In this document: positions 35,299-45,900 of the stretch, piece after piece
How the letters are laid out: the number at the start of each line of letters is the position of its first letter
Position numbering within the stretch: the stretch's first letter is position 1
Source of the DNA: CAZJDM01 sp964544765
Lineage (GTDB): Bacteria; Bdellovibrionota_B; Oligoflexia; CAYFLR01
Assembly (NCBI GenBank): GCA_964544765.1
Contig: CAZJDM010000011.1
Location: 1 to 48,143 of the forward strand
Direction: 5' to 3'
DNA length: 48,143 nt
Notes under the pieces: model-generated
The model's input: the letters and a program-made list of their open reading frames with translations, nothing else
What the model was told of the DNA's origin: nothing
Databases searched by the model: none
Position numbers and translations under genes: made by a program

Positions 35299-37176
35299 AT
35301 GAGAAATAAGCATTTAAGTCTAAAATTGTTCGTGTTGTTATTCTTTTCTTTAATGTTAACCTGGTCATGTAAACCCAGGCCAGAAAAATCAAGTGTAAAA
35401 TTTGATGGAGCTGCCAAAGCTGTTCAAAAAGCAGTAGCTAATACTGCCAGAGGACTTACAGGTTGTCAGGAATTACAATATTCTCGTAGAGCCAGATCCT
35501 TAGAAGAAGCCAAATTAACCGAAACAGCCAAATTATTATCTTTCTTAGCCTTTGAAGCTAGATTTATTGATCCTGCAGGTGATCCTTCTATTCGAGCTAA
35601 AGCCATTATGACAATTTTATTTTCTGAAGTTGATAGTGACGCTAGGTTAAATGGCGAGATGGCCGGACTTTATGTAAGATTAAATCAAGCCATTGCCGCC
35701 AATGCCAGACTTTTACTTTTACTTTCTCAAAGAGCCGGGGCTGTTAATTTAATTACTAACCCAGAAGCTCCAGTTGCTGACCATATCTATAATAGTAAAG
35801 TAGAAAATGCCTTAACTGACCTTTTATTTGAAGGAGCTTTTCAGGTACAAGTTTCTACAAGTGGAAAAGTTAGCATAGTAGAAGCCTCTAAAGCTGATGC
35901 TAGTTTAGGTCGAATTGTTAGACTAACACCTGAAGCTAATCATGAGCGAGCGGTAGCCGCCAACCAGGAATTATTAACAAGATTCCCTCGTCAAATAGAA
36001 ATGAGACTTGCTACTTTAGGAAGTTTAGCTCGTTTAAATGACAGATACTCAGCGAGTGATCGTTTTACCGATTTAGCCAGAGTTGAAGCTGCTAATGCCA
36101 TAATCTTAGAGTCTTTAGGAGTAAATCCAAAGGCTACTCGACCACCACGAAATATATCTGATGCCCATTTAGCAATGGCCAGAACGGCAATCAAGAATCG
36201 AATTACATTGACCGCATCCTTACTAGGCGCAGCTCAACGAACCGTTGCTGGAGGTTCCAGAGCTATGGTAGAAGAAGGCGTAACCTTTAGAGAAAGGTTT
36301 GTCGATTCTGCAACAGCTAAAAGAAGCATGATGGGTAATATTCAATTTTTGTTAAGAACAGGAGCGAGCCAACCTGAAATCGATGCTATGATGCTTTCAT
36401 TGGCCAGAACTGCTGCTGTACTTGAGGTAGCCGGGCATAAGCAGTTAGCATTAGATGGAATTACTCCAGTGCTAGCTCAATATTATCAAGGAAATCCTGC
36501 TCAGTTAATGGTTGAGGCCTTAATCGAGGTGGCTCAAGATGCTGGCGCCAGAAGAGCTAGAGGCTATCAAGCTCAGGTGGCTGAAGTTTTGGCTGCTAGA
36601 CTTGTTCAAGCAGCTGATACCAGAAAAGGCGATGGATGGGGTTTAACTATGAGTGAACGCCTAACTCAGCGTGCGGTAAATGCAGTTAGAGACTCCGCTT
36701 CTATAGATTCAGTAAATAGAGTCGCTGGACTATATGGTGGTAGATTAAGCTCAGAATCAGGTCAAGCGCTTGAAAGATGGGTTGCCCGAGTCCAATCAGG
36801 AGAGATCTTAGATGTCAGAGGTTTAAACGCTGGATCTAGATTTGGTGGTGTTCATCAAAGTGATGCTGCTTTGGCAAGAGCCGCTAAAGCAAGTCAGGCT
36901 TATTTGAATGGTTTGGTAGAAGCAGTTTCCGCAAGCAGAACAGCCGGTTCAGCAACTGCTAGGATAGACGGTAATGTTGTTAATGCCAGGTCCGTTAATT
37001 TAGCAGCACTCAAAGCACAAGCAACAGCTTACAAAGAATTAAGCGGTAGATTAGCTAGAGAAGGTGCTAGTCAAGCAGAGGAAGCTGAACGAGTAAGAAC
37101 TAGTTATGCTGCGCTACAAAGTGTTAGAAGAGCTGAATTTGCTAGAAGAACGGAACCTGCCGGAAGAAGAAGATAA
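35299..37176 (+). CDS. Ala/Arg-rich helical lipoprotein (first of the lipoprotein trio)
   Basis: 625 residues. The signal ends SLMLTWSC with C24 lipidated, followed by KPRPEKSS. The mature chain is almost entirely alpha-helical, rich in Ala, Arg, Leu and Glu, poor in aromatics, and ends in RRTEPAGRRR. Its Arg richness stands out from its Lys/Asn-rich neighbours, suggesting distinct selection, for example binding of nucleic acid, LPS or peptidoglycan. No enzymatic motif or family recognised. A strong intrinsic terminator follows 80 bp after its stop. Confidence 0.75.
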   Translation: MRNKHLSLKLFVLLFFSLMLTWSCKPRPEKSSVKFDGAAKAVQKAVANTARGLTGCQELQYSRRARSLEEAKLTETAKLLSFLAFEARFIDPAGDPSIRAKAIMTILFSEVDSDARLNGEMAGLYVRLNQAIAANARLLLLLSQRAGAVNLITNPEAPVADHIYNSKVENALTDLLFEGAFQVQVSTSGKVSIVEASKADASLGRIVRLTPEANHERAVAANQELLTRFPRQIEMRLATLGSLARLNDRYSASDRFTDLARVEAANAIILESLGVNPKATRPPRNISDAHLAMARTAIKNRITLTASLLGAAQRTVAGGSRAMVEEGVTFRERFVDSATAKRSMMGNIQFLLRTGASQPEIDAMMLSLARTAAVLEVAGHKQLALDGITPVLAQYYQGNPAQLMVEALIEVAQDAGARRARGYQAQVAEVLAARLVQAADTRKGDGWGLTMSERLTQRAVNAVRDSASIDSVNRVAGLYGGRLSSESGQALERWVARVQSGEILDVRGLNAGSRFGGVHQSDAALARAAKASQAYLNGLVEAVSASRTAGSATARIDGNVVNARSVNLAALKAQATAYKELSGRLAREGASQAEEAERVRTSYAALQSVRRAEFARRTEPAGRRR

Positions 37177-37255
37177 TAGTTTTATTCGAATGGTTAATCA
37201 TCACCAAGCATGATGAGGAGCTGGTTGTTTAAAACGCTTAATTAAATAGATAAAT

Positions 37256-37287
37256 AAAAAGGGGGGCCTTTATTAGCTCCCCTTTTT
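37256..37287 (+). terminator. Strong rho-independent terminator 21 bp before the next gene
   Basis: AAAAA-GGGG-GGC (37256-37267) pairs with GCT-CCCC-TTTTT (37276-37287), 12 pairs including one G-T, around an 8-base loop. The next ATG is at 37309, so no promoter fits between the two. Confidence 0.85.
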
Positions 37288-37308
37288 ATTTATGATGGTG
37301 AGGTAAAA

Positions 37309-40300
37309 ATGCTGATTAAATCACTGATAATCAAAAAATCAATGGCTATGACCGTGGCTTATGTGCTTTTAGTGATGTCGTGTAGTCAATATTACCAACC
37401 ATCTAGTGTTACCCAATATTCACCCGAAGATGCTGAAGCCTCTCTTGCCCAGCAAACCCAACTTGAGCAGGAATTGCGCCAAAACATGGCCTATATTCAC
37501 AAACAAGCCAAAGCAGCGGGATTAGGGCGACATTTACCTCAAAGTATGCAGACTTTGTTTAATAATGTTTTAAATGACGATTATCTATTATCTGTCGAAG
37601 AAGCCATGACGGCCCTAATAGATGATCAGGTTATGGAGCCATTTCTGGGTGATCCATCGTCAGATGCTTATAAACGTTATAAAGAATACGAAAGAGATGT
37701 GGCTCTTTTTAATACCAAAATTATTAGCGCTGTTAAAACTAACAAAGAAATTGTAACTGAGGTTGATGATCCCAGCATACCTTTTGGAGATCCTAGGCGT
37801 TATCGTTTAAATTGGCCGGTTAACAGAGTATTGAGATATTTTTTCGGTAGTGGAAGTGATTTTATTTCTGATTCTCAGTTCCTAATTGATAAATCCAGCC
37901 CCATGCGAAGATCTCAGCGTATATCCTTAATTTTAGAACTAGCCAACCTATATAACGAAATCACCATCAAGAAAAATGAACTGATGTTAATTCAGGCTCA
38001 AAGAATGTTACGTCATCAATATGATGATTTTCATAGTGTACCCACATTTGCTTCTTGGGAAGAAATTGATCGAATGAGAACAGAGTCTTCAGATGGCGCT
38101 ATGTTATTTGACGATGAAAGAAAAAGAGTAAAAAAACACCAATCCTATTTATTTCAAAGAGCTCCGACTTTGTATTCCTCACTCGGGTTGGAACAAATGA
38201 TTAGAATAGACAGAACGCCAGAAGACTTACCACAGGAAGAACAAGTTGGAAGGTTAGATAAGATTTATCGAAACAGTCAGAAAAAGGTAAGGGATTTCTT
38301 TTATCAAAATATTGTGGTTGAACTTATGATTCAAGGGCAACCTACTGATGTGTTAGGCGAGATGGGGGATTTTCGTTTTTATAATATTTCATCTGTTGAA
38401 GTGTGGAAAGCAATAATTGGGTTGTTTAAGAGAGTCGAGAGCTTTTTACCTATGATGCTTTTTCATATTAAGAACCTGTTGGGAGACTCAGATGAAGATA
38501 GTAATGAATATGCTCGAATTATTCTATTTAAACTGTTTGGTTTAGATATTGATTATAATCATTATGATATTGCCAAAACCTATCGACCTGAGCTTATGCT
38601 TGAAAAGTTTTCTATAAATCAACCTAAGGCTCCCAGTGCAAAACAGTCCGATCAGTTAGAAAGATTGATGGACAATCTGTTTAATCCCGGTGAAATGGAA
38701 GGTGTTAGTTTTGTAGGTCGAATCAGATCAAGATTATTAACCTTTCCATATATTACTGATAACGGTGCTTGTGGTTTATCAGCGGTTATTCAAGGTAATG
38801 ATGGTAAAAATGCTCCTTATGCTTCAGCTATTGTAAAGATGGCAAAATTATTATTTCCTGTTATACCCAAGCAGGAGAATGAAGATAATGATGAACCAGA
38901 TGGTCCCGATACCGGAAATATGCTGGAAAATACCAAAATTATAACCATATTTAGTGAAGCTGAGTTTCATGAATTTCATTGGGGAGCTTTGCACAAAAGA
39001 GATCTAATCGAAAGAATCGCAGCAGCCAGTAATTATTTCAATTTATTAACTGCTAATGTAAGTTTGTATTTAGATCTTATTACCTACGATTATCGTGGTA
39101 CGGAATTTGATAACAGGCAAGGTGCCGTGATAGCTAAATTTGATAAATTCGCTCGTCGTTTAAGAAGAATTATCGAAACATTTTATGTCGAAATAAAAGA
39201 AGAAATACCCATCAAAACCACCGATGGTAAACCATTCTTTGAACAAACAGAGGATTACATCAGTCAGATAATTGCGGATAATGTTGATGAAAATAATCAA
39301 GATCAAGAAGGGTTATATAAGTTTCTGGGAGGTTATCACATCCAAGGAACTTATCAGGAACCTAAAACTATGACCGATGATGAAGCTAAAGCTGTAGCTA
39401 AGGTTAATAATTTAGGAAAAGAGAAGCCCAAACCAGAAGTAGATTATGCCAGCCAAATGGTTATGGTGAAACAATTTTTAAAAATTAGACTTGAATTTTA
39501 CACGCAAAAATTGCTAATTGATGCCAGTAAGCACAGAGGTGATGGCCTTACCGAGGATATGCAAGGTACTTTTCATCGATTTAAAGAAGTTTTGCTAACT
39601 ACTATTGCTATTTTTCGAGGATTACCTGGTTCTGAAGATGAATTGTTTGCATTGTATGACAATCTTTATACCTGGTGTGTATTTAAGGTTGGTATTTTGA
39701 ATATGGTTACCTGGTATCGAAATTCTAATTATGTGGACGCTCAGGAAATAGTCGCCCGCTTATTTTTAGTAAAAAGTGATACCAAAGAACCCGTTGCTGA
39801 TGGATTTGGTAATTTTCAATTGATCACTTATCCTACTTATTCTGTGCGCGAGGATATTATAGAAAATCCTTTTTATGCTGTTAGTAAAAGAGAACCTCAA
39901 TTACATAGTGTTGTGACATCATCATTAAAGCATATGAATCTTTTATCTAGGGTAACGGCTCAAGCAAAACAGAATTTAAGAAATATACACCTTACTATAT
40001 CGCCTCCCCCAACCGCTAAGAAAGATAAAGGTGTTAAGTCTGGTATGCCAGGAATTCCGGGAATTCAAGGTGGTGGTAGTACTGATACCGCGGTATTTGG
40101 TGAAATTATTGACCATATCCATATTGGTCCTCAAGTGACTGAAGAAGGTAAACCTGAATCTGGTCCTAATAAGGAGTTTCAAGAAGAGTTAAAGGCGTTG
40201 TCTAAATTGTCTGTTCAGGCGGTTAAGGATTTGGAGACCAGACAAAAATTACATCCAGTATCTCAGGATACTTGTGAGGCGTATAAGATAGTGCATAAGT

Positions 40301-42945
40301 TTATGGATGCTTGGTATGCTTTTAGTGTTAAATATAATTTTGTAGGTAAGGACCGAGCTGTTAAATCAGGACCCAAATCTTACCGTATTGAATTAAGTGA
40401 AACTCAACCTGATTCAAATCAAAAATGGTCCAATTCTGGTCCCTATGTTTTTGAATCTGGTGAATTTATGTGGGGATTATTCCGAGAAAGTCCTTGCTCA
40501 GATATTGAAACTTATGAATTACCTGAGTTTGAAGCCAATTGGCCCAGAGTGGTTGAAGGAGATGACGCGGTCATTATGCCTTTTATGTCTGCTGTGGCTT
40601 TTAGTACCGAGAAAGAAGTAGTAGAAGACAAATCCAAAATTTTTATTCCGGTAGGTTCAGAGGAAAATGGCTGTGTACCGGTGAGGGACGATGAAACAAA
40701 ATTATATTCAATTGACAGTGAAAAATGTCCCAAATTCTATCTTCCTAAATTACATGAATATGTTTGGGAACATGCTTCTAATCTAGAAAATTGGGCCGTC
40801 GATTTAATTATCAATGTTAGTGTTACTATGTCGGTAATAGTTGCTTCTAATTATTTGATTGGCGCTTTTGCTGTTCCATATCTACAAGCGTTTATGGCGC
40901 TTAGATGGGCTAAATTTGTAGGAAACACCTTTATTAATCCCATTTTCTTTACAGCTATTCATGGTGGATTTAGTGAGGTAGGTAGGCGCGTTTTTGGTGA
41001 TGATAGATATCAGGAAAGTAAATATTTTGCCAAAGTAAAATGGACCTGGGGTGATTTTGCCTTTCATGCCTTTCACACAACGCTTGTTTTTGGATCATTA
41101 CATCTGGGTTCCTATTTAGTAATGGGTAGATTTTATCCATGGATAAAAAGTAGTGCCCGTAGATATAAGAAGATTGGTACTGGTCGTTATGTATATACCG
41201 AAACAGCCGTTGGCGGAGCAGTAGCAAAATCGGGTATTGAGGCAGGTGCTGAAGCAGCAGCTAGGGCTGGATCTGCAGAGGCGGCAGCGGTAGCGCAAGC
41301 AGTGGAAGGAACATATATCAGAATGGGGTCCACTAGAGAGGTTGTTGGTAGAGAAGTAAGAACGGCCAGAATGTTGGAAAGAGTTGTTCCCATCTTAGAA
41401 TTTAAGTATACACAACCTATTTTAACCATTCTTACGCAAGTTATGGTAATGACCGCTGAGGCGATGTTTATTTCTCCTGCTTTTTCTGCTTATGAAAGAG
41501 GCTTAGATGAAGCCGCTGAGAAGGGAATTACTTTAAGTTGGTTAGAGCGGTTAAGGTATGTTCGCGATAATTACAGTATGACCAATGCTTTTACTGAATT
41601 ATTTATGGATAATTTGTGGATATTTATAGGCTTTCATTTTGCTGGTCATGTTGCTCCAGCGATTCGAGGAGCTTATCGAAGACATATTAAGAAAGTTCCC
41701 GAACCTTTGGTCAATGCTATTGACTGGCAAAGAAAACGAGGTCCAATAGTTGATAGAGCCAGATTGATTGGCCCAGATCAGTTTGCTAGACGAAAGGTTA
41801 TAGAAGAATTGCGACCGTTAGAGGAATTACGATCCGGTAAAAAATCGTTAGTCGATATGGAAAGAGAGCTATCTCCGGAAGAATTTGAAATCCTTTCCAC
41901 CAGATTAACCATCTACAATGAAGCTATGTTTAGACTTCAGGATCAATTAGCTAGTCCGTTAAGAATTCAAATAGATTTGAGAACTTCCAGGGATGTTAAA
42001 GTAGAGGATTTTAGTACCCAATATTTAACTATGCTGCAAAATGAATTACATTTGGGTGTTGCTGCTTTTCATATGGAATCTTTTAGTTTTGGGGAAGATG
42101 GAAGATTCTTACATATTGATCCTAGCAATAAGCAAATGACACGGGCTTTGAATGCTTACAAGGTTAGATTGGATCAGATGATTAATATCGGAATAATGAA
42201 TTATATGAGAACTAGGATGATTTTACATCATGATCCTCATGGTAGATATCCAAGACGGTTAACACTTAGCCAAATATTACAGTTAGTATCATGGTCCAAG
42301 GGTGCGACTAAAGATAGTACCAAGAGTATTCCTATAGAACAACGATCCGCTAGTCCTATTAAAAAGAAAAAGAGTGCTTCTGAGGAATCTCCTAAGGAAT
42401 ACTATATTCCAGTAGCTTTGGCTATAGGTAAATACGGTGAGGTATCTATTGTAGATATGTTTGAAAGAGATGCGGCTCAACAAGTCATCAGAATGCAAGC
42501 TAAGCGAGATTACGTAAACGGTGGATGGAAAAATGATCAAGCAAGAATTGATAGGCTTTTAGAAGAACAAGCGAAAAAGAGGAAGGAAGCAGAAGAAAAA
42601 GCTTTAAAAGCAGCCCAGAGGGAAACAAGATTTAAGACCCTTTTTGATGGATTTGTAGAGGGCGGAATACCGGAAAACCAAGCAAAAAGGAAAGCCAATA
42701 GAATCATTGAGCAAGAAGAGAAGAGAGCAAAGAAAGCTGCAAAGAAGGATGCAATAAGGCAAGCAGATCAAGATGCTGCTATTTACCTTGATAAAGGCAG
42801 GCAACATCCTGGACAAGGACAATCTTCTATTCCCGCAATGTCTGATTCGATAAGAAATAATTATCCAACTAAAACTGGTCAAAAAGGGGGAAACAGAAGT
42901 AGGAGAAATAGAGTAATTAAAAGAAGGTTTCCTGGAGAGAAATAA
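37309..42945 (+). CDS. Giant lipoprotein with internal membrane segments
   Basis: 1878 residues. The signal ends VLLVMSC with C25 lipidated, then SQYYQPSS. A long, mostly helical soluble part (about 30-1150) has acidic linkers. About five hydrophobic stretches lie near 1162-1189, 1191-1220, 1250-1273, 1367-1395 and 1432-1453, with an Ala-rich segment between the third and fourth. The C-terminus (about 1745-1830) is a highly charged coiled coil and the last 50 residues are basic (RSRRNRVIKRRF). A lipid anchor plus membrane helices would tie it to the inner membrane, or the helices are buried until inserted into a target. No family recognised. Its stop overlaps the next start (TAATG). Confidence 0.8.
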   Translation: MLIKSLIIKKSMAMTVAYVLLVMSCSQYYQPSSVTQYSPEDAEASLAQQTQLEQELRQNMAYIHKQAKAAGLGRHLPQSMQTLFNNVLNDDYLLSVEEAMTALIDDQVMEPFLGDPSSDAYKRYKEYERDVALFNTKIISAVKTNKEIVTEVDDPSIPFGDPRRYRLNWPVNRVLRYFFGSGSDFISDSQFLIDKSSPMRRSQRISLILELANLYNEITIKKNELMLIQAQRMLRHQYDDFHSVPTFASWEEIDRMRTESSDGAMLFDDERKRVKKHQSYLFQRAPTLYSSLGLEQMIRIDRTPEDLPQEEQVGRLDKIYRNSQKKVRDFFYQNIVVELMIQGQPTDVLGEMGDFRFYNISSVEVWKAIIGLFKRVESFLPMMLFHIKNLLGDSDEDSNEYARIILFKLFGLDIDYNHYDIAKTYRPELMLEKFSINQPKAPSAKQSDQLERLMDNLFNPGEMEGVSFVGRIRSRLLTFPYITDNGACGLSAVIQGNDGKNAPYASAIVKMAKLLFPVIPKQENEDNDEPDGPDTGNMLENTKIITIFSEAEFHEFHWGALHKRDLIERIAAASNYFNLLTANVSLYLDLITYDYRGTEFDNRQGAVIAKFDKFARRLRRIIETFYVEIKEEIPIKTTDGKPFFEQTEDYISQIIADNVDENNQDQEGLYKFLGGYHIQGTYQEPKTMTDDEAKAVAKVNNLGKEKPKPEVDYASQMVMVKQFLKIRLEFYTQKLLIDASKHRGDGLTEDMQGTFHRFKEVLLTTIAIFRGLPGSEDELFALYDNLYTWCVFKVGILNMVTWYRNSNYVDAQEIVARLFLVKSDTKEPVADGFGNFQLITYPTYSVREDIIENPFYAVSKREPQLHSVVTSSLKHMNLLSRVTAQAKQNLRNIHLTISPPPTAKKDKGVKSGMPGIPGIQGGGSTDTAVFGEIIDHIHIGPQVTEEGKPESGPNKEFQEELKALSKLSVQAVKDLETRQKLHPVSQDTCEAYKIVHKFMDAWYAFSVKYNFVGKDRAVKSGPKSYRIELSETQPDSNQKWSNSGPYVFESGEFMWGLFRESPCSDIETYELPEFEANWPRVVEGDDAVIMPFMSAVAFSTEKEVVEDKSKIFIPVGSEENGCVPVRDDETKLYSIDSEKCPKFYLPKLHEYVWEHASNLENWAVDLIINVSVTMSVIVASNYLIGAFAVPYLQAFMALRWAKFVGNTFINPIFFTAIHGGFSEVGRRVFGDDRYQESKYFAKVKWTWGDFAFHAFHTTLVFGSLHLGSYLVMGRFYPWIKSSARRYKKIGTGRYVYTETAVGGAVAKSGIEAGAEAAARAGSAEAAAVAQAVEGTYIRMGSTREVVGREVRTARMLERVVPILEFKYTQPILTILTQVMVMTAEAMFISPAFSAYERGLDEAAEKGITLSWLERLRYVRDNYSMTNAFTELFMDNLWIFIGFHFAGHVAPAIRGAYRRHIKKVPEPLVNAIDWQRKRGPIVDRARLIGPDQFARRKVIEELRPLEELRSGKKSLVDMERELSPEEFEILSTRLTIYNEAMFRLQDQLASPLRIQIDLRTSRDVKVEDFSTQYLTMLQNELHLGVAAFHMESFSFGEDGRFLHIDPSNKQMTRALNAYKVRLDQMINIGIMNYMRTRMILHHDPHGRYPRRLTLSQILQLVSWSKGATKDSTKSIPIEQRSASPIKKKKSASEESPKEYYIPVALAIGKYGEVSIVDMFERDAAQQVIRMQAKRDYVNGGWKNDQARIDRLLEEQAKKRKEAEEKALKAAQRETRFKTLFDGFVEGGIPENQAKRKANRIIEQEEKRAKKAAKKDAIRQADQDAAIYLDKGRQHPGQGQSSIPAMSDSIRNNYPTKTGQKGGNRSRRNRVIKRRFPGEK

Positions 42946-45900
42946 TGGTAGATAAATTAAGTATAAAAAGCAAAAAAATAATAAAGATATGGGTTCTATT
43001 CATCTCAGTTGTGTTGACTAATTGTCAGAATGAGATTCCTGAACCTTTTGCTTTAACTACTCTTCGAAGTCGAGCTAAGTTTAATCTAACTCATGTTAAT
43101 AAAAGGGGAAAAGTTCCTCTCAGTGAGATTCTGGAATATACTCGTGGTCGTGATGTGCGAAAGGTAGAGGATCTCATCGTTTTATTAAGGGAATTTGTTA
43201 AAAAGCCCAGAACAGATCGAGAAAAGGAAATCTTTATTCGAACAGTGGGTCAGAAATTTTATGATGATAGCTTAGGCATTCAGTTTACGGGTGTAGACCT
43301 AGATATGTCGCCTTCATTAACTAATCAGTTAGAAGAACTTGAACGATATCTTGCCGCCAAACGGGATTATTATAATAGAAGTCAAGATGAGGTCAGACAC
43401 TTAGGATCTTCAGAAGGTAATTTGGATAGATATTACGAGGCTCTTTCTGTTTATGTTAACGAAGTAATAACCGATATTCAAAGACAAATAACTTTTGACT
43501 CAGATAATGAAAGTGAATTCTTAGTTAATAGTGGTAATGATCAGGGAGAAGAATTTATTTCTCGGCATTTAGATTATTTGGAAAATCTGGCCGTTTATTT
43601 TGATGGTTCCGAAAATAGCCTTACTTTGCAGGTATTTAAGGAGCCTGTGGATAGTAGATTTGATTTTCCTTATTATTTGACTTTGTTTGCTATGAAGTCT
43701 TATATTTATCTAGATACTATTTATAATAAACTTTCTTTAAAAAAATATTTAGCAACCGCCACTCAGGAAAAAGAACCTAGTAAAGATGATAACAGTGATA
43801 AAAGTGCTAAAGAGGTGGAAAAACCTGCTGATCTAGCTAGTCAACCAAATCAATCAGGTCAAACTGATTCTGATCAAGTTGATGATACAGCAATATGGGT
43901 TCTCTATGATGTTGAAGGAATAGATCAAGTTTTAGCTAGAATCAAACATGTACAGTCGAGATTCTTAGTTTTAGCTCGTAATATTGAAATTGCGTATCAG
44001 AACGATTATAGAACTTATTTTTATGATAGGCGGGTAGTCTACTCTCCTTCGATGGGTGTTGCCGGTAAAGCTGATTCCTATACAGAAATAAGCGCTTCTT
44101 ATCAGGCTAAGATGGAAAAGTTGGATCATGATTCCTTTCCAACGATTCAAGTCGGAGATCAAGAAAGCGGAGTTACTGTACCCGAAACTCGATTTGATAG
44201 AAAAGAAGAGATTAAATCTATTAATGTCTCAACAGATGGGAAAATATTATTAACCGGAATTGAAAGAGTTTGGGATGGAGATGAGAGTGCTGGTGTTGTT
44301 GATTTATTTTATCAAAACCCAGCTGGTAGTGGTAAAGATGCTTGGAAGCCTCTTTTAAGAGTAATGTTACCATCAGGTGTTGTATTAGAAGAAGCCTTTA
44401 TTCAAAAGCAATATTTAAAAAAACCAGAAAAGGAAAATGATTTTGAGACGCATTTTCCAACCTCTGAGGAGTGTGAAGAATATGATATAGATTCTTATGA
44501 TGTTGATATTGAATCCTTAAATGACCTGAAACAGCAAGTATGTTGGATAATGGATAAGTCGAGTGTTAATTTAGATGCTTATCATTTATTTATTCAGGGT
44601 AACTGGGTTAAGGATGCTGGACGAAGAGATGAAGGTGGTTCGCATCCATTATGTAAAGAAGTATTTCCTTATACAAGAAATCCTCTTATAGGGATCGAAA
44701 AAATTAAAACTGGTGTTAGGAAGCGTAGGGGGGGAATAACCGAAGATAAGTATGAATATAATTTGTGGGCAACTAATGTTGGAATAGATTATGATAAAGA
44801 TACTTATCTACTATATGTAGTTGGTTATGAGTCTCTGATTAATAAAACTGATTATAAGGTATTTACCTATCGTATTCAATTAGATAAAGGCTTAGATATT
44901 AATTCTCGTTTTTCCGCTGGTGATTTTATGGATTGTTCTTGGCAGGGACTGTCCAGCCAGACAAATGTTAATTCTGCCTTATCAGCAATAACTATTAAGA
45001 ATGATGTTATATCTGCGATTACTAGCTGGCAATATATTTATGGTATATATTCCGGTTATCAGATGGCCGTATCGGTTAGTGAACTACAATTTCCAGGAAT
45101 TGAATATCATTTAAAAAAGAAAAGATGGGGTAAGCAGCCTCCGGTTAAAAATCCGAAGGATTTGTATCGTAGGAAATTTTCTGAAAGATCTTTCGAGCAG
45201 GTAATGCAGATTAGTGGGGATCCCTTTTTAGGTCATAAGTCGGGATTAACCATGTTTACTACGAATAATCAAGGAAACTGGACCCTTAAGCATTTTGCCT
45301 TGGATCCTGTATCGTTAAATCGGGTAGGTAAGAGTATTTTAATTAATTCTGGTAAAACGCTTTTTTATGATGGAGAACCCGATATAGAAAGAGTTGCCTT
45401 TGATTATCATAATCCTCCTTTTAAGATGGCTATTATGTCACCTGTTGATAGAGAAAGTGATTTAGAACTAGAGCAAGATATTGTTTTAATTCAGGTGTAT
45501 TACGCTATTGATATTTATTCAGGAGATAAATACTTATCTACCATGCAATATATGCTCTATGTCCCTGTTGATAGAGAGTTGTTTAGAGATATAGGCTTTA
45601 AAACTAAAGAAGTTAATGTAGATATGCAGTTTTTACATAAAGGATCCAGAACCTATCTGGTGTTGTTAGCTAAGAAAGATGAAATAGAAGATCCTCAAGA
45701 TATAGTTGAAGATGAGAATACAGTTCCAGCTGTTAAGGGTGGTAAAGATGGTAATAAAGATGGTAATGAAACAGACGCTACTGAAGGAGATGTAGCTGCT
45801 GCTGATACAGAAGGTGAAAATCTTGCACCAGTTGAAGCAGGAGTAATCTTGGCTAATAAATTTACCAAAGATGAAGCAGGTGCGGAAGATCAAGATACTA

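Noticed and set aside
37190..37213. Mini-ORF MVNHHQA before the terminator, a possible leader peptide with two His codons.
   Set aside because: No ribosome-binding site, only two His codons, and the downstream genes are not biosynthetic.
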